From: an uncultured Dorea sp.
GTDB taxonomy: Bacteria; Bacillota; Clostridia; Lachnospirales; Lachnospiraceae
Direction: 5' to 3'
Length of the DNA stretch: 57,530 bases
Assembly: GCA_910584265.1 (NCBI GenBank)
Contig: CAJTZE010000018.1
Location: 1 to 57,530, forward strand
A model generated the notes under the pieces. The model ran no database searches, had not been told where the DNA came from, and saw nothing but the letters and a program-made list of their open reading frames with translations. Positions 1 through 8,099 of this stretch are shown here, one piece after another. Every line of letters starts with the position of its first letter. Position 1 is the first letter of the stretch. Both the position numbers and the translations under genes were made by a program.

Positions 1-95
1 CCTCCACCGGACGTTATCCGGCATCCTGCCCTGTGAAGCCCGGACTTTCCTCACCTGCAGCCTTTCGGCATCTGCAGCCGCGATTACTTGTCATA
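1..95 (-). ncRNA. rnpB: RNase P RNA, 5' portion (cut by window edge)
   Basis: On the minus strand this reads through the conserved bacterial RNase P RNA core GAGGAAAGTCCGGGCT, followed by a CACAGGGCAGGATGCCGG-type segment and a run matching the P3/P4 area of type A RNase P RNA. It is the catalytic RNA that removes 5' leaders from pre-tRNA. Only the 5' end is present; the rest lies beyond base 1. The exact mature 5' end is uncertain and placed near base 95. A good vegetative promoter sits just upstream. Confidence 0.9.
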
Positions 96-117
96 CTTGT
101 ATCTCTCACGTTTTCAC

Positions 118-146
118 ATTCTATCACACAGAATCCGTAATATCAA
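118..146 (-). promoter_or_regulatory. Sigma-A promoter of rnpB
   Basis: Reading the minus strand, TTGATA and TAGAAT are separated by exactly 17 bp. The predicted start is about base 111, just before the RNase P RNA. It lies between the rnhA stop and rnpB, so rnpB has its own promoter. Confidence 0.7.
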
Positions 147-178
147 GCTGTATTCCTCAGGATTTGAAATCTTCTTTC

Positions 179-658
179 TTATGTTCCCGCTCCCTCATCC
201 TCGATCAGATCACTGCCGTCTGCCGCTGTCGTTGCAAGGGTGTCGCATCTCTCATTCTGGGGATGTCCATCGTGTCCCTTTACCCAATGAAAGGACACCC
301 GGTGAGGCTCCTTCGCCTTCAAAAGCCGTTTCCACAGATCCACATTCTTCACCGGCTCATTCTTTCCCCGCTTCCATCCCTTTCTCACCCAGCCCTCCAG
401 CCAATGCTGGTTAAATGCATTGACCACATACTGGGAATCGGAATAAAGCTCTACCTCACAGGGCCGGTTTAAAGCTTCCAGACCCGCGATTACAGCCATC
501 AGTTCCATGCGGTTATTGGTTGTCTTCACATACCCCTGCGAAATCTCTTTCGTATGCAGCTCTCCCCTAGGATCCACATATTCCAGCACAGTCCCATATC
601 CGCCCGGACCGTCCGGATTCCCTCTTGCGGCCCCGTCCGTATAAATCTTTACCTGCAT
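179..658 (-). CDS. rnhA: Ribonuclease HI
   Basis: 159 residues, the normal length for bacterial RNase HI, a cytoplasmic endonuclease that cleaves the RNA strand of RNA/DNA hybrids. The carboxylate set is visible: Asp8 in YTDGA, Glu52 in MELMA, Asp74 in YSDSQYV and Asp139 in NERCDTLA, with the helper His129 in KGHD. The basic handle region (WVRKGWKRGKN) is present, as in the E. coli type. The start overlaps the end of the upstream MBL-fold gene by 10 bases, which suggests translational coupling. It is the last gene of the moaB-like/MBL/rnhA transcript. Confidence 0.95.
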   Translation of the reverse strand: MQVKIYTDGAARGNPDGPGGYGTVLEYVDPRGELHTKEISQGYVKTTNNRMELMAVIAGLEALNRPCEVELYSDSQYVVNAFNQHWLEGWVRKGWKRGKNEPVKNVDLWKRLLKAKEPHRVSFHWVKGHDGHPQNERCDTLATTAADGSDLIEDEGAGT

Positions 659-1341
659 TCATCTTCCTTTCCCAGCCGCACGATCCTGTCCCGGTATCCT
701 GCTGTTTCCGGCTGTTCCATCAGCCTGTCTATCACCCAGTACCTTCTCCACAAATGCATCGGGTATACCCGTCTGGTATCCGTATGCCTCATAAACCAGT
801 CAAGCCCCCAGTAATAAGCCCCTCCAAGTCTTGGATCTGCCGGCAGAAACGCCGCATCAATATGGGCGCCCTCAACCGGCACAAGCGCCTGCTTGAAGTT
901 TTTCTCCATCTCCTGATTATAAGCAGGCCCTTCCTCTTCCCAATGCCACCAGTTCAAATCACCGGCATGGAAAATATTCCTGACCTGTCCTTCTGCCCCT
1001 TCCCGGACAGAAACAAAGAACGCTGCGCCCTCATCGGTAGAGCGGAGCGTCTTTATTCTGATATTCCCAAGCTCTAATTCTTCTTCCGGCGCCATGAATG
1101 TCCGGTTTGCTGCCTTCTCCGCCTGTATATCATCTGACAGGATATACTGGATCTGCGGATACTCCTTCTCCCAGTCAAAAACTGCTTCTTGAAAATGGTC
1201 GTAATGACTGTGGCTTGCAAACACATAAAGCTTCTTATCCTTCTGGACAGGGGGAAGCTCTCCTCTGTAATAGTCAAAAACCAGCACACACTCCTCAAGC
1301 TCAACCATAAACCCGCTGTGCTGTATATAGGTAACCTTCAT
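649..1341 (-). CDS. MBL-fold metallo-hydrolase
   Basis: 230 residues with the metallo-beta-lactamase-fold metal motif HSHYDH at about residues 44-49 and a later HAGDLNWWHW segment typical of the fold. The family hydrolyses esters, phosphodiesters or similar substrates at a dinuclear metal site; the substrate cannot be read from sequence. The compact size and N-terminal YIQHSGF segment resemble the UlaG/YtnP-like small hydrolases, which is only a loose comparison. It lies 12 bases downstream of the MogA/MoaB-like gene and overlaps rnhA, so it is the middle gene of a three-gene transcript. Confidence 0.85.
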   Translation of the reverse strand: MKVTYIQHSGFMVELEECVLVFDYYRGELPPVQKDKKLYVFASHSHYDHFQEAVFDWEKEYPQIQYILSDDIQAEKAANRTFMAPEEELELGNIRIKTLRSTDEGAAFFVSVREGAEGQVRNIFHAGDLNWWHWEEEGPAYNQEMEKNFKQALVPVEGAHIDAAFLPADPRLGGAYYWGLDWFMRHTDTRRVYPMHLWRRYWVIDRLMEQPETAGYRDRIVRLGKEDECR

Positions 1342-1353
1342 CCCGCTCTTCTC

Positions 1354-1830
1354 CTACTCTTCCTGCTCCTGCTGGATCAGGCCGACTGCGTGGGTAATCT
1401 CCGGCAGCAGATACTCCAGACACTGCTTTACCGCATTCGGTTTCCCCGGAAGATTCACCATCAGTACATCCCCCCGGATCCCCGCCGCACTCCGATTCAG
1501 CATGGCGCGCTTCGTCATCTGAAATGTATATGCCCGCATAGCTTCCGGAATCCCGACCACCTGCCGGTCGGCAATCTCTAAGGTTGCCTCAGGCATACAG
1601 TCTCCCGCCGCACAGCCGGAGCCTCCGGTGGTAAGGATCAGATCCACCAGATGTCCGTCCGCCATCCGCTGCATCACCGTAGACAATACGGTCTTATCAC
1701 AGGGGAGAGGTTTCATAAATACCACCTTATGTCCGGCTTTCTCAACAATATGCTGGATCACCTTCCCGCTTTTATCTTCCTCATGCCCTCTGTAAATCGG
1801 TGTACTTGCCGTAATAATTGCAACTCTCAT
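1354..1830 (-). CDS. MogA/MoaB-family molybdopterin-binding protein
   Basis: About 158 residues from the ATG at 1830, chosen because GGAGG lies 7 bases upstream and the protein then begins MRVAIITAS, the usual family start; an upstream in-frame extension to 1917 has no such signal. The TTGGSG loop is the family's MPT-binding glycine motif (usually TGGTG), followed by GIPEAMR and a basic patch as in MogA/MoaB proteins, which adenylylate molybdopterin during molybdenum-cofactor synthesis. No other moa/moe genes are in the window, so a pathway role is inferred from family only. First gene of the MBL/rnhA transcript, with its own promoter. Confidence 0.8.
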   Translation of the reverse strand: MRVAIITASTPIYRGHEEDKSGKVIQHIVEKAGHKVVFMKPLPCDKTVLSTVMQRMADGHLVDLILTTGGSGCAAGDCMPEATLEIADRQVVGIPEAMRAYTFQMTKRAMLNRSAAGIRGDVLMVNLPGKPNAVKQCLEYLLPEITHAVGLIQQEQEE

Positions 1831-1870
1831 TATGTACCTCCAATACATGCTCATTTGTACCTTTCCTTTT

Positions 1871-1899
1871 ATAATAACAATTCTTCCATGTATTTGCAA
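1871..1899 (-). promoter_or_regulatory. Sigma-A promoter for moaB-like/MBL/rnhA
   Basis: Minus strand TTGCAA, a 17-bp spacer, then TATTAT. The -35 box starts only three bases after the spoIVA stop codon, so these genes can be transcribed vegetatively and independently of sporulation. Confidence 0.65.
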
Positions 1900-1901
1900 G
1901 C

Positions 1902-3374
1902 CTATATGATAATACAAACCAGTCCGCCGTTACTGTCGTTGACAATCTTCTGCATGGTATCCTGCAGCTTTGTCTGGCTTTCATCATTGATAACTGCCAT
2001 CTTATTACGCATACCGTCCATCACCAGCTCCTCAATAGATTTTCCAAATATATTTGTCTGCCAGATGCCTCCCTCCTGATTCTCTGTCTCTTTTATGTAT
2101 GCGATCAAATCCTTTGCCTGCTGCTCATTTCCCACAATAGGTGCAATCTCCGTCTCAATATTTGCCCGGATCAAATGGATAGACGGAGCCGTAGAATGTA
2201 TCTTCACGCCGTACTTGCTGCCCTGCTTGATCACCGTCGGCTCATCCAGCGTAATTTCATCCCTCACCGGGCTGACCACGCCGTACCCGCGCATTCTTAC
2301 GCTATTAAATGCATCCTTCACGCCCTCATACTCTGCCTTAAGCTGGGACAGATTCTTCATCTCCGAAATCAGCTCATACTGCCCGGCAATTTCCGTTCCC
2401 GTAAGCTCGCTCAGCATCTCATAATAATACTCCTGAGCAACCTCTATGCGGATTTTTACACAGCCGGTATCCATCCCGATCTGCTCCACTCTCAGTTCTT
2501 CAATATAAGGACTTTCCGGCTTTGTGATCTTTCTGGAAGCATCCCCCATTTCATCAACATTGTCAAGAATACCCCGGATATGTCCCAGAAGATCCTGCTT
2601 GATCTTATGGTCAATGGGCAGCATCTCCACCCATTTCGGTATGTAAAATTCAATCTCGGATATAGGAAACGTAGAAAGCACTCCCTCTAAAATCTTGTGG
2701 ATATCTTCTTCCTTTAGCTGTTCGCAGTTGACAGCCATCGCGCGGATGTTGTATTTCTCCTCCATTTCCCGCACAATCCCCTTTGCTTCTTCTCCAAAAG
2801 GCCTTGCAGAATTAACCAGTACAAGAAAGGGCTTTCCAATACTCTGCAGCTCCCGGATCGTCTTTTCCTCCGGTTCCATATAGCTTCCCCTCGGAAGTTC
2901 CCCGATGCTTCCGTCTGTGGTAATGACGATCCCGATCGTTGCATGCTCATGGATCACCTTTCTGGTTCCGATTCCTGCCGCCTTGGTAAAGGGAATCTCA
3001 TAATCAAACCAGGGCGTCTTTACCTGACGCTCTTCTCCCTCTTCGATATGCCCTGCGGCGCCCTCTGCCATATATCCTACACAGTCGATCAGCCGTACCT
3101 TCACCGGCACATCCTCCATCAGGCGTATTTCCGCCGCCTCCTTCGGAATAAATTTCGGCTCTGTAGTCATGATCGTCTTCCCGGAAGCAGACTGAGGAAG
3201 TTCATCCCTGGTCCTTGCCCTGTCCGGCTCATCCTCCATGCAGGGAAGCACCAGAACCTCCATAAACCGCTTGATAAAGGTTGATTTTCCAGTTCTTACA
3301 GGTCCCACCACTCCTATGTATATTTCGCCGTTCGTCCTTGCCTGTATATCCTTGTATAAATGATTAGAATCCAT
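1902..3374 (-). CDS. spoIVA: Stage IV sporulation protein A (spore coat ATPase)
   Basis: 490 residues, the length of SpoIVA, the ATPase that polymerises on the forespore surface to form the basement layer of the spore coat. The N-terminal P-loop GPVRTGKST lies at residues 24-32, followed by the SpoIVA-type EPKFIPKEAAEI segment and an LIDCVGYM switch region. The C-terminus ends in a hydrophobic GGLVCIII tail, which in known SpoIVA contacts the membrane anchor SpoVM. An AAGGGGAAGG ribosome binding site precedes the ATG. It marks the organism as a spore former. In known species it is transcribed by sigma-E; I could not fit a convincing sigma-E promoter here. Confidence 0.97.
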   Translation of the reverse strand: MDSNHLYKDIQARTNGEIYIGVVGPVRTGKSTFIKRFMEVLVLPCMEDEPDRARTRDELPQSASGKTIMTTEPKFIPKEAAEIRLMEDVPVKVRLIDCVGYMAEGAAGHIEEGEERQVKTPWFDYEIPFTKAAGIGTRKVIHEHATIGIVITTDGSIGELPRGSYMEPEEKTIRELQSIGKPFLVLVNSARPFGEEAKGIVREMEEKYNIRAMAVNCEQLKEEDIHKILEGVLSTFPISEIEFYIPKWVEMLPIDHKIKQDLLGHIRGILDNVDEMGDASRKITKPESPYIEELRVEQIGMDTGCVKIRIEVAQEYYYEMLSELTGTEIAGQYELISEMKNLSQLKAEYEGVKDAFNSVRMRGYGVVSPVRDEITLDEPTVIKQGSKYGVKIHSTAPSIHLIRANIETEIAPIVGNEQQAKDLIAYIKETENQEGGIWQTNIFGKSIEELVMDGMRNKMAVINDESQTKLQDTMQKIVNDSNGGLVCIII

Positions 3375-3491
3375 GCTTTTCCTTCCCCTTTTCGTATATG
3401 CTGTTAAAATATATGCCGGGTGACGGGCATTTATGAATACAGGCTGAAATTTCTATGCACTGAGACTATCGGTTCTGGCTGTATTTTATAT

Positions 3492-3520
3492 TTGAATCCC
3501 GTGCCATATTTTGTTAAAAT
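3492..3520 (+). promoter_or_regulatory. Sigma-A promoter of aroD
   Basis: TTGAAT, a 17-bp spacer and TAAAAT. The predicted start near 3527 leaves an untranslated leader of about 85 bases that folds strongly (see the next entry). Confidence 0.6.
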
Positions 3521-3530
3521 TAAAACATAA

Positions 3531-3578
3531 CAGGCCGTATTGCTCTGGAGTGACCAGTCACACTCCGGCATACGCCTG
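3531..3578 (+). promoter_or_regulatory. Structured 5' leader hairpin of aroD
   Basis: The leader forms a two-tier hairpin: outer arm CAGGC(c)GTAT with ATACGCCTG, inner 8-bp arm CTGGAGTG with CACTCCGG around the loop ACCAGTCA. There is no T-run, so it is not a terminator. It ends about 16 bases before the AAGGAGG ribosome binding site. No riboswitch class that I know matches; it may be an RNA stability or ligand/protein-binding element. Confidence 0.5.
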
Positions 3579-3610
3579 GAATTTAAGTACGCATATTAAG
3601 GAGGATTATC

Positions 3611-4372
3611 ATGAACACAGTAAAGGTTCGGAACCTGGAGCTCGGTGCAGGAATCCCTGCAATCTGTATCCCGAATGTAGGAAAAACAAAAGACGAAATC
3701 GTTTCTCTCACCAAACAGTATACAGGCATGCACATGGACATCATGGAGTGGCGTGTTGACTGGTTTGAGGGTGTAGAGGATATGGAAGCAGTAAAAGCTG
3801 TACTCGCAGAGGTACGTGCCGCTCTGGGCGATACCCCGCTTCTCTTTACCTTCCGTACAAAGAATGAGGGCGGTGTTCACGAGATGAGCACAGAAGCTTA
3901 TGCAGACCTCAACAAGGCCGTTGCCGCAACGGGCATGGCAGATTTGATTGATGTGGAGATATTTACCGGAGACGAGATTGTTGCGGATATGATCGCGGCA
4001 ATCCACGCGGCGGGTACAAAGGTCGTTGCCTCCAACCATGACTTCGATAAGACGCCGGCTCAGTCTGATATCGTATACCGGCTGCGCAAGATGCAGGATA
4101 TGGGCGCAGACATACCAAAGATTGCCGTTATGCCGCAGAGCAGAAAGGACGTTCTCACCCTGCTTGCCGCAACAGAAGAGATGGCATCCGATTATGCAGA
4201 CCGTCCGATCATTACCATGTCCATGGCAGGCATGGGAAGCATCAGCCGTCTTTCCTGCGAAGCCTTCGGCTCCTGCCTGACCTTCGGCTCCGGCTCTATG
4301 GCTTCCGCACCAGGACAGATCGGCGTAGACTCTCTGTACGAAGTGCTGCAGATCATACATAAAGCATTGTAG
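3611..4372 (+). CDS. aroD: 3-dehydroquinate dehydratase, type I
   Basis: 253 residues, full length for type I dehydroquinase, which dehydrates 3-dehydroquinate to 3-dehydroshikimate in the shikimate pathway through a Schiff base. The Schiff-base lysine is Lys170 in IPKIAVMPQ and the general acid/base is His143 in SNHDF; EWRVD and FTFRTKNEGG substrate-binding segments are present. An AAGGAGG site precedes the ATG. The gene is a single unit: it stands alone on the plus strand behind its own promoter and structured leader, and ends in a strong hairpin terminator. No other shikimate genes are nearby. Confidence 0.96.
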   Translation: MNTVKVRNLELGAGIPAICIPNVGKTKDEIVSLTKQYTGMHMDIMEWRVDWFEGVEDMEAVKAVLAEVRAALGDTPLLFTFRTKNEGGVHEMSTEAYADLNKAVAATGMADLIDVEIFTGDEIVADMIAAIHAAGTKVVASNHDFDKTPAQSDIVYRLRKMQDMGADIPKIAVMPQSRKDVLTLLAATEEMASDYADRPIITMSMAGMGSISRLSCEAFGSCLTFGSGSMASAPGQIGVDSLYEVLQIIHKAL

Positions 4373-4410
4373 GATTTCCAAGCTTAGTCTATATACGGCT
4401 ATATACCATA

Positions 4411-4465
4411 AAAAGCACTATACCGCATGGAATATTTTCTTTCATGCGTATAGTGCTTTCTTTTG
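4411..4465. terminator. Bidirectional Rho-independent terminator after aroD
   Basis: AAAGCACTATACCGCATG pairs with CATGCGTATAGTGCTTT (one-base bulge) and is followed by a T-rich run on the plus strand and preceded by an A-run. It can end aroD and the convergent minus-strand genes. Confidence 0.85.
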
Positions 4466-4476
4466 TTAAGCTTTCT

Positions 4477-4513
4477 CTATCCGCGGCGGTATGCAGACTC
4501 CTTCGGACTCCCT
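4477..4513. repeat. Intergenic palindromic repeat, copy 1
   Basis: Shares the spaced core CTRTCCGC...ATGCAG.CTCCTTCGGASTCCST with a second copy at 8114-8143. Here the unit lies inside a larger inverted repeat, GTATGCAGA with TCTGCATAC (about 4489-4526), just past the stop of a minus-strand gene. Only two copies are seen in the window. Confidence 0.5.
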
Positions 4514-4526
4514 ATATTCTGCATAC

Positions 4527-4997
4527 CTACCTATGCTCCTTACAGCTCCATTCGGTCACGGTAAGCTTCATTACCGCCATCCCATTTACCATTTTCTCTG
4601 GGAATGCCCAGTCTGTCCCTTCTGCATAATGCGCCATCACAAGTCCCAGTCCATGCGCCTTTTCCTCATGCTCCTGCAGAAGCTCAATCTCTCCCCTGCC
4701 CATCACACTCTGAAACAGATAAGAATAAGCACAGGCTGTTTTTCCTTCCACAAGCCCGTGTCTCATATCCATCTCAAAAGACACCCTGCTCTGCTTCTTT
4801 AACAGTTCGATCTTCTTTCCCTCTCCTGCACTGTGAAAATACAAGCTAAGCCTTCCCTCCTGGTTTTCATAGCCGAAGTTTAACGGCACAATGTAGGCTC
4901 CTTCTCCATCCACCAGTCCGAGCCTGCAGCAGTCACAGACCTTTACGATCTCAAGCATTTTCTCATAGTCTGTTACTGCTCTGTCTTTTCTTCTCAT
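4527..4997 (-). CDS. PPOX/NimA-like flavin-binding protein
   Basis: About 156 residues of the split-barrel FMN-binding type (pyridoxamine 5'-phosphate oxidase-like). Family landmarks are the N-terminal LGLVDGEGAYIVPLNFGYE strand pair, LYFHSAGEGKKIELL, and VSFEMD. Such NimA-like proteins in anaerobes bind FMN or heme and may reduce small nitro or oxidised compounds, but the substrate here is unknown. I prefer the ATG at 4997 over 5003 because AGGAG is then 9 bases away rather than 3. A run of His/Cys near the C-terminus is unremarkable. It is last in a row of minus-strand genes that includes DUF1294 and the HAD phosphatase. Confidence 0.8.
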   Translation of the reverse strand: MRRKDRAVTDYEKMLEIVKVCDCCRLGLVDGEGAYIVPLNFGYENQEGRLSLYFHSAGEGKKIELLKKQSRVSFEMDMRHGLVEGKTACAYSYLFQSVMGRGEIELLQEHEEKAHGLGLVMAHYAEGTDWAFPEKMVNGMAVMKLTVTEWSCKEHR

Positions 4998-5015
4998 TTT
5001 CATCCTCTCCTCGAT

Positions 5016-5279
5016 TTACTTCATCATATAGTAAACAAGCAACAGCTGAACTGCCAGGATCACCGGCACCCCGATTACAAATCCTGGCTTTCTTGTTTTA
5101 TGGCGGAACAGATACATTCCGGCAAGGGCGCCTGCCGAGCCGCCAAGCGCAGCCAGCATAAGAAGCCGCCTCTCCGGTATTCTCCATTTATGCTCCCTTG
5201 CTCTTTTCTTATCTATCCCATACGCAAGAAATGCCGCCAGATTACTCAGCGCAATATACCATACGGTCATCTTCATCAT
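5016..5279 (-). CDS. DUF1294 small membrane protein
   Basis: 87 residues with three hydrophobic stretches and the DUF1294 pattern: an N-terminal helix, AYGIDKKRAREHKWRIPE, then LGGSAGALAGMYLFRHKTRKP and a final transmembrane helix. The function of the family is not known; it is membrane-embedded by prediction. Several ATGs (5279, 5276, 5270) are possible. The gene overlaps the end of the HAD phosphatase by 38 bases with AGAGGAG inside it, which suggests coupled translation. Confidence 0.8.
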   Translation of the reverse strand: MMKMTVWYIALSNLAAFLAYGIDKKRAREHKWRIPERRLLMLAALGGSAGALAGMYLFRHKTRKPGFVIGVPVILAVQLLLVYYMMK

Positions 5280-5880
5280 ACAGTTCCAAAAGCTCCTCTA
5301 ATTGTCTTGCCGCATCCTCATATCCTATAAAGCAGATTCCATGGATCCCAAAGTTTCTGGCCGCTTCAATATTCTCCTGGCTGTCATCAATAAATACGCT
5401 TTCCGCAGGCAGCAGGGAATAGACATCACACAAATATTGAAATATCTCCCGTTCCGGCTTCATCAGATGGCATTCATGGGAAAATACCACGCCGTCCATA
5501 TACGGCAGGAACGGCATCTTATCCCTGGTCCTCTCAAACAGATCCTTTGCATAGTTGGACAGTACATAAAGCTTGTATCCTTTTTTCTTCAGCCCTTTGA
5601 TCCATCCCATGGTATAGGGCATTTCCCATACGGTTCCTTCCGCATGTCCATAGGCATCCCGGATCAGCTCCTCATGCCCCGGCGCATTTGCCGCAAAGCC
5701 GTTGATCAGCTCCGCCGTCTCGATCGGCCCCCTGTCTGCTGTAAGCCACAGAGGATTCTGGAATACAGCCTTTCGGATGATCTCCTGTTCTTCGTCGGTA
5801 TAGCCCCGCCGCTTCATATAAGTAAAAGGATCATACTCCACCAGTACCCTGCCCACATCAAAAATAATATTCCTGATCAT
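5242..5880 (-). CDS. HAD-superfamily phosphatase, YihX-like
   Basis: About 212 residues from the ATG at 5880. Motif I is IIFDVGRVLVEYDP: the nucleophile Asp8 is present but the usual second Asp of DxD is Gly, as in the YihX/sugar-phosphatase branch. Motif II is YVLSNY, the motif III lysine is in HLMKPEREIF, and motif IV is FIDDSQEN. Such enzymes hydrolyse phosphomonoesters of sugars or nucleotides in the cytoplasm. A TTG 24 bases upstream could extend the protein but gives a non-conserved N-terminus. It follows the isochorismatase-like gene by 7 bases and overlaps DUF1294. Confidence 0.88.
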   Translation of the reverse strand: MIRNIIFDVGRVLVEYDPFTYMKRRGYTDEEQEIIRKAVFQNPLWLTADRGPIETAELINGFAANAPGHEELIRDAYGHAEGTVWEMPYTMGWIKGLKKKGYKLYVLSNYAKDLFERTRDKMPFLPYMDGVVFSHECHLMKPEREIFQYLCDVYSLLPAESVFIDDSQENIEAARNFGIHGICFIGYEDAARQLEELLELYDEDDRMVYCAE

Positions 5881-5887
5881 AGCTTCT

Positions 5888-6418
5888 TTAGCTCTCCTCA
5901 CCAATAACCTCTATCTGACATACCTTCATTGCCTCCAGTGCCTGCCTGTGGCTCTCCGGCGTCACCCCGGCACAGCAGGAAGCGTCCACGATCACAGAAG
6001 CCTCCGGCAGCGCCGCTTTGACAATCATTGCATTTGAAATGACACAGATATCCGTACAGAGACCGATCAGCGTAACACTCTCAATCCTTTCCTGCCATTC
6101 ATCGTATTTCTGAAGCGCATTGCCCAGATCAAGGCAGCCAAAGGTTTTCTTATCTATCGGAAGCTCTTTGACAAGCTCTTTAATCTCCGGGCATATCTCC
6201 CATCCGCTGGTTCCGCGGATGCAGTGCCTAACCGGAAGCTTTCTTCCCTCCTGGGTCTCCAGATAATTCTCTTCATGAGTATCCCGCGTAGCAATCACTC
6301 TGCCGTCAAATCCCTTAATCTTCCCAACGACTTTTGGAACAATTGCTTCTGCTTCCTTTGTGCCAAGCGCTCCGTCAATAAAATCATTCTGCATGTCCAC
6401 AACTACCAAAATATCCAT
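5888..6418 (-). CDS. Isochorismatase-family cysteine hydrolase
   Basis: 176 residues from the ATG at 6418 (AGGAGG 7 bases upstream). The Asp-Lys-Cys triad is readable: Asp8 in VVDMQNDF, Lys91 in KKTFG and Cys125 in CTDICV. DTHEENY and LPVRHCIRGTSG match the metal and substrate loop of nicotinamidase-like members, so nicotinamide deamidation (NAD salvage) is a reasonable guess, but other amidase activities occur in this family. It heads the minus-strand group with the HAD phosphatase, 7 bases upstream of it. Confidence 0.85.
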   Translation of the reverse strand: MDILVVVDMQNDFIDGALGTKEAEAIVPKVVGKIKGFDGRVIATRDTHEENYLETQEGRKLPVRHCIRGTSGWEICPEIKELVKELPIDKKTFGCLDLGNALQKYDEWQERIESVTLIGLCTDICVISNAMIVKAALPEASVIVDASCCAGVTPESHRQALEAMKVCQIEVIGEES

Positions 6419-6525
6419 CACACATCCTCCTGATTCCACGGTAACATATCTACTACGTTTCTGATTATAGCATCCCCTCTCTATTTAAGCAATGTATTCT
6501 AAGGAAACGCTGATTAAATCAGATA

Positions 6526-6573
6526 CAATAAAAGAACGCCCATTTTCCTCAGCTTAACTGAAAATAGGCGTTC
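6526..6573 (-). terminator. Terminator of the decarboxylase operon
   Basis: GAACGCC-ATTTTC pairs with GAAAAT-GGCGTTC (one mismatch) and on the minus strand is followed by TTTTATTGT. It lies about 55 bases past the oadA stop. Confidence 0.75.
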
Positions 6574-6630
6574 TCCCTTCATTATATACTTTATAGATTA
6601 TCTATTCTTCCATCCTTACATCCTGTGTGC

Positions 6631-8046
6631 TTATACAGGATAGCTCCCGCTCTCTGTATCTGCCATCACAGGATCTATCTTAGTCTGCTGTGCTTCTCTG
6701 TATTTGAAGAAGTCCGTTGCAACCTGCGGGAACAGGGCATAGGACAATACGTCCTCATCCTGCTGGATCCACTGCTCACACTCTTTGCGCAGGGTATCCA
6801 ACTCATCCGGAATCAGGTCAGCCGGACGGCAGGTGATAACCTCCGGATTCTCGCCGAGAACCTTCTTCTGCACCTCCTCATTAAATGGCTTAACGGTTGC
6901 ACCGTATTTACCGCTTAATACATCCTTAGTCTCCTTGGTTGCCATCTTGTAGCGCTCACCCATCAGTACATTAAATACAGCCTGTGTACCTACAATCTGG
7001 GAAGAAGGTGTAACAAGCGGCGGCTCTCCCAGATCTTTACGAACTTTCGGAACCTCCTCAAGCACCTCATAGTACTTATCCTCCGCGTTCTGCTCCTTAA
7101 GCTGTGAGGTCAGGTTGGAAAGCATACCGCCCGGAACCTGATAAAGCAGGGTCTTTATATTCACACCCATATTTTTGGGATTCAACAGCCCGGATGCCAG
7201 CGCCTCATCACGGATTGGACGGAAGTGATCCGCAATCTCTGCCAGAAGGTTCTGGTCAAATCCGGTATCGTAAGGAGTTCCTTTAAAGGTCTCAACCATA
7301 ACCTCTGTTGCAGGCTGTGAGGTACCCAGTGCAAACGGAGACATAGCTGTATCAATTACATCTACGCCTGCTTCTACTGCCTTCAGGTATGTCATAGAAG
7401 CAACACCTGAAGTATAGTGCGTATGGAGCTGGATCGGAATCTTAACTGCATCCTTCAAGGCAGCAATCAGCTCCGTTGCTTTATAAGGAACCAGAAGACC
7501 TGCCATATCCTTAATACAGATAGAATTTGCACCCATTTCCTCAATTCTCTTCGCGATATCTACCCAGTAATCCAGTGTATATGCATCACCCAAGGTATAG
7601 GAAAGAGCTACCTGTGCGTCTGCCTTCTCACGATTTGCCGCCGTAACAGCAGTCTGTAAGTTCCTAAGGTCATTCAGACAGTCAAAGATACGGATAATAT
7701 CAATACCGTTTGCCACAGACTTCTGTACAAAATACTCTACCACATCATCCGCATAGGGACGGTATCCCAGAATATTCTGTCCTCGAAACAGCATCTGCAG
7801 CTTCGTATTCTTGAAGCCGTCTCGGAATTTGCGGAGTCTCTCCCATGGATCTTCCTTCAGGAAGCGGAGGGATGCGTCGAACGTAGCCCCGCCCCAGCAC
7901 TCTACCGAATGATATCCTACCTGATCCATCTTCTCAACGATCGGCAGCATCTGCTCTGTTGTCATACGTGTGGCAATCAGGGACTGATGCGCGTCTCTCA
8001 AAATGGTTTCTGTTATCTTAATTGGTCTTTTTTCCATTTCTACCAT
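6631..8046 (-). CDS. oadA: Oxaloacetate decarboxylase alpha / 5S-type carboxyltransferase
   Basis: 471 residues from the ATG at 8046, chosen because GGAGG lies 8 bases upstream; the ATGs at 8061 and 8073 lack a site. The TIM-barrel motif TILRDAHQSL binds the metal, with MLFRGQN, IRIFDCLND and the HTHYTSG metal histidines, as in OadA and in the 5S subunit of transcarboxylase. It transfers carboxylate from oxaloacetate to biotin (or the reverse). It ends without a biotinyl domain, so it must use the separate biotin carrier encoded upstream. Last gene of the five-gene operon, followed by a terminator. Confidence 0.93.
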   Translation of the reverse strand: MVEMEKRPIKITETILRDAHQSLIATRMTTEQMLPIVEKMDQVGYHSVECWGGATFDASLRFLKEDPWERLRKFRDGFKNTKLQMLFRGQNILGYRPYADDVVEYFVQKSVANGIDIIRIFDCLNDLRNLQTAVTAANREKADAQVALSYTLGDAYTLDYWVDIAKRIEEMGANSICIKDMAGLLVPYKATELIAALKDAVKIPIQLHTHYTSGVASMTYLKAVEAGVDVIDTAMSPFALGTSQPATEVMVETFKGTPYDTGFDQNLLAEIADHFRPIRDEALASGLLNPKNMGVNIKTLLYQVPGGMLSNLTSQLKEQNAEDKYYEVLEEVPKVRKDLGEPPLVTPSSQIVGTQAVFNVLMGERYKMATKETKDVLSGKYGATVKPFNEEVQKKVLGENPEVITCRPADLIPDELDTLRKECEQWIQQDEDVLSYALFPQVATDFFKYREAQQTKIDPVMADTESGSYPV

Positions 8047-8099
8047 CTTATCTTCCTCCATATATTTATTCATTCATCGATAACAGGATTCCCAGCTCA

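Noticed and set aside
3375..3450. Sigma-E promoter for spoIVA
   Set aside because: A CATATACG box resembles a -10, but no -35 lies at the right distance.
3596..4381. Open frame of 261 codons on the minus strand opposite aroD
   Set aside because: Shadow of aroD; Cys- and His-rich with no domain and no start signal.
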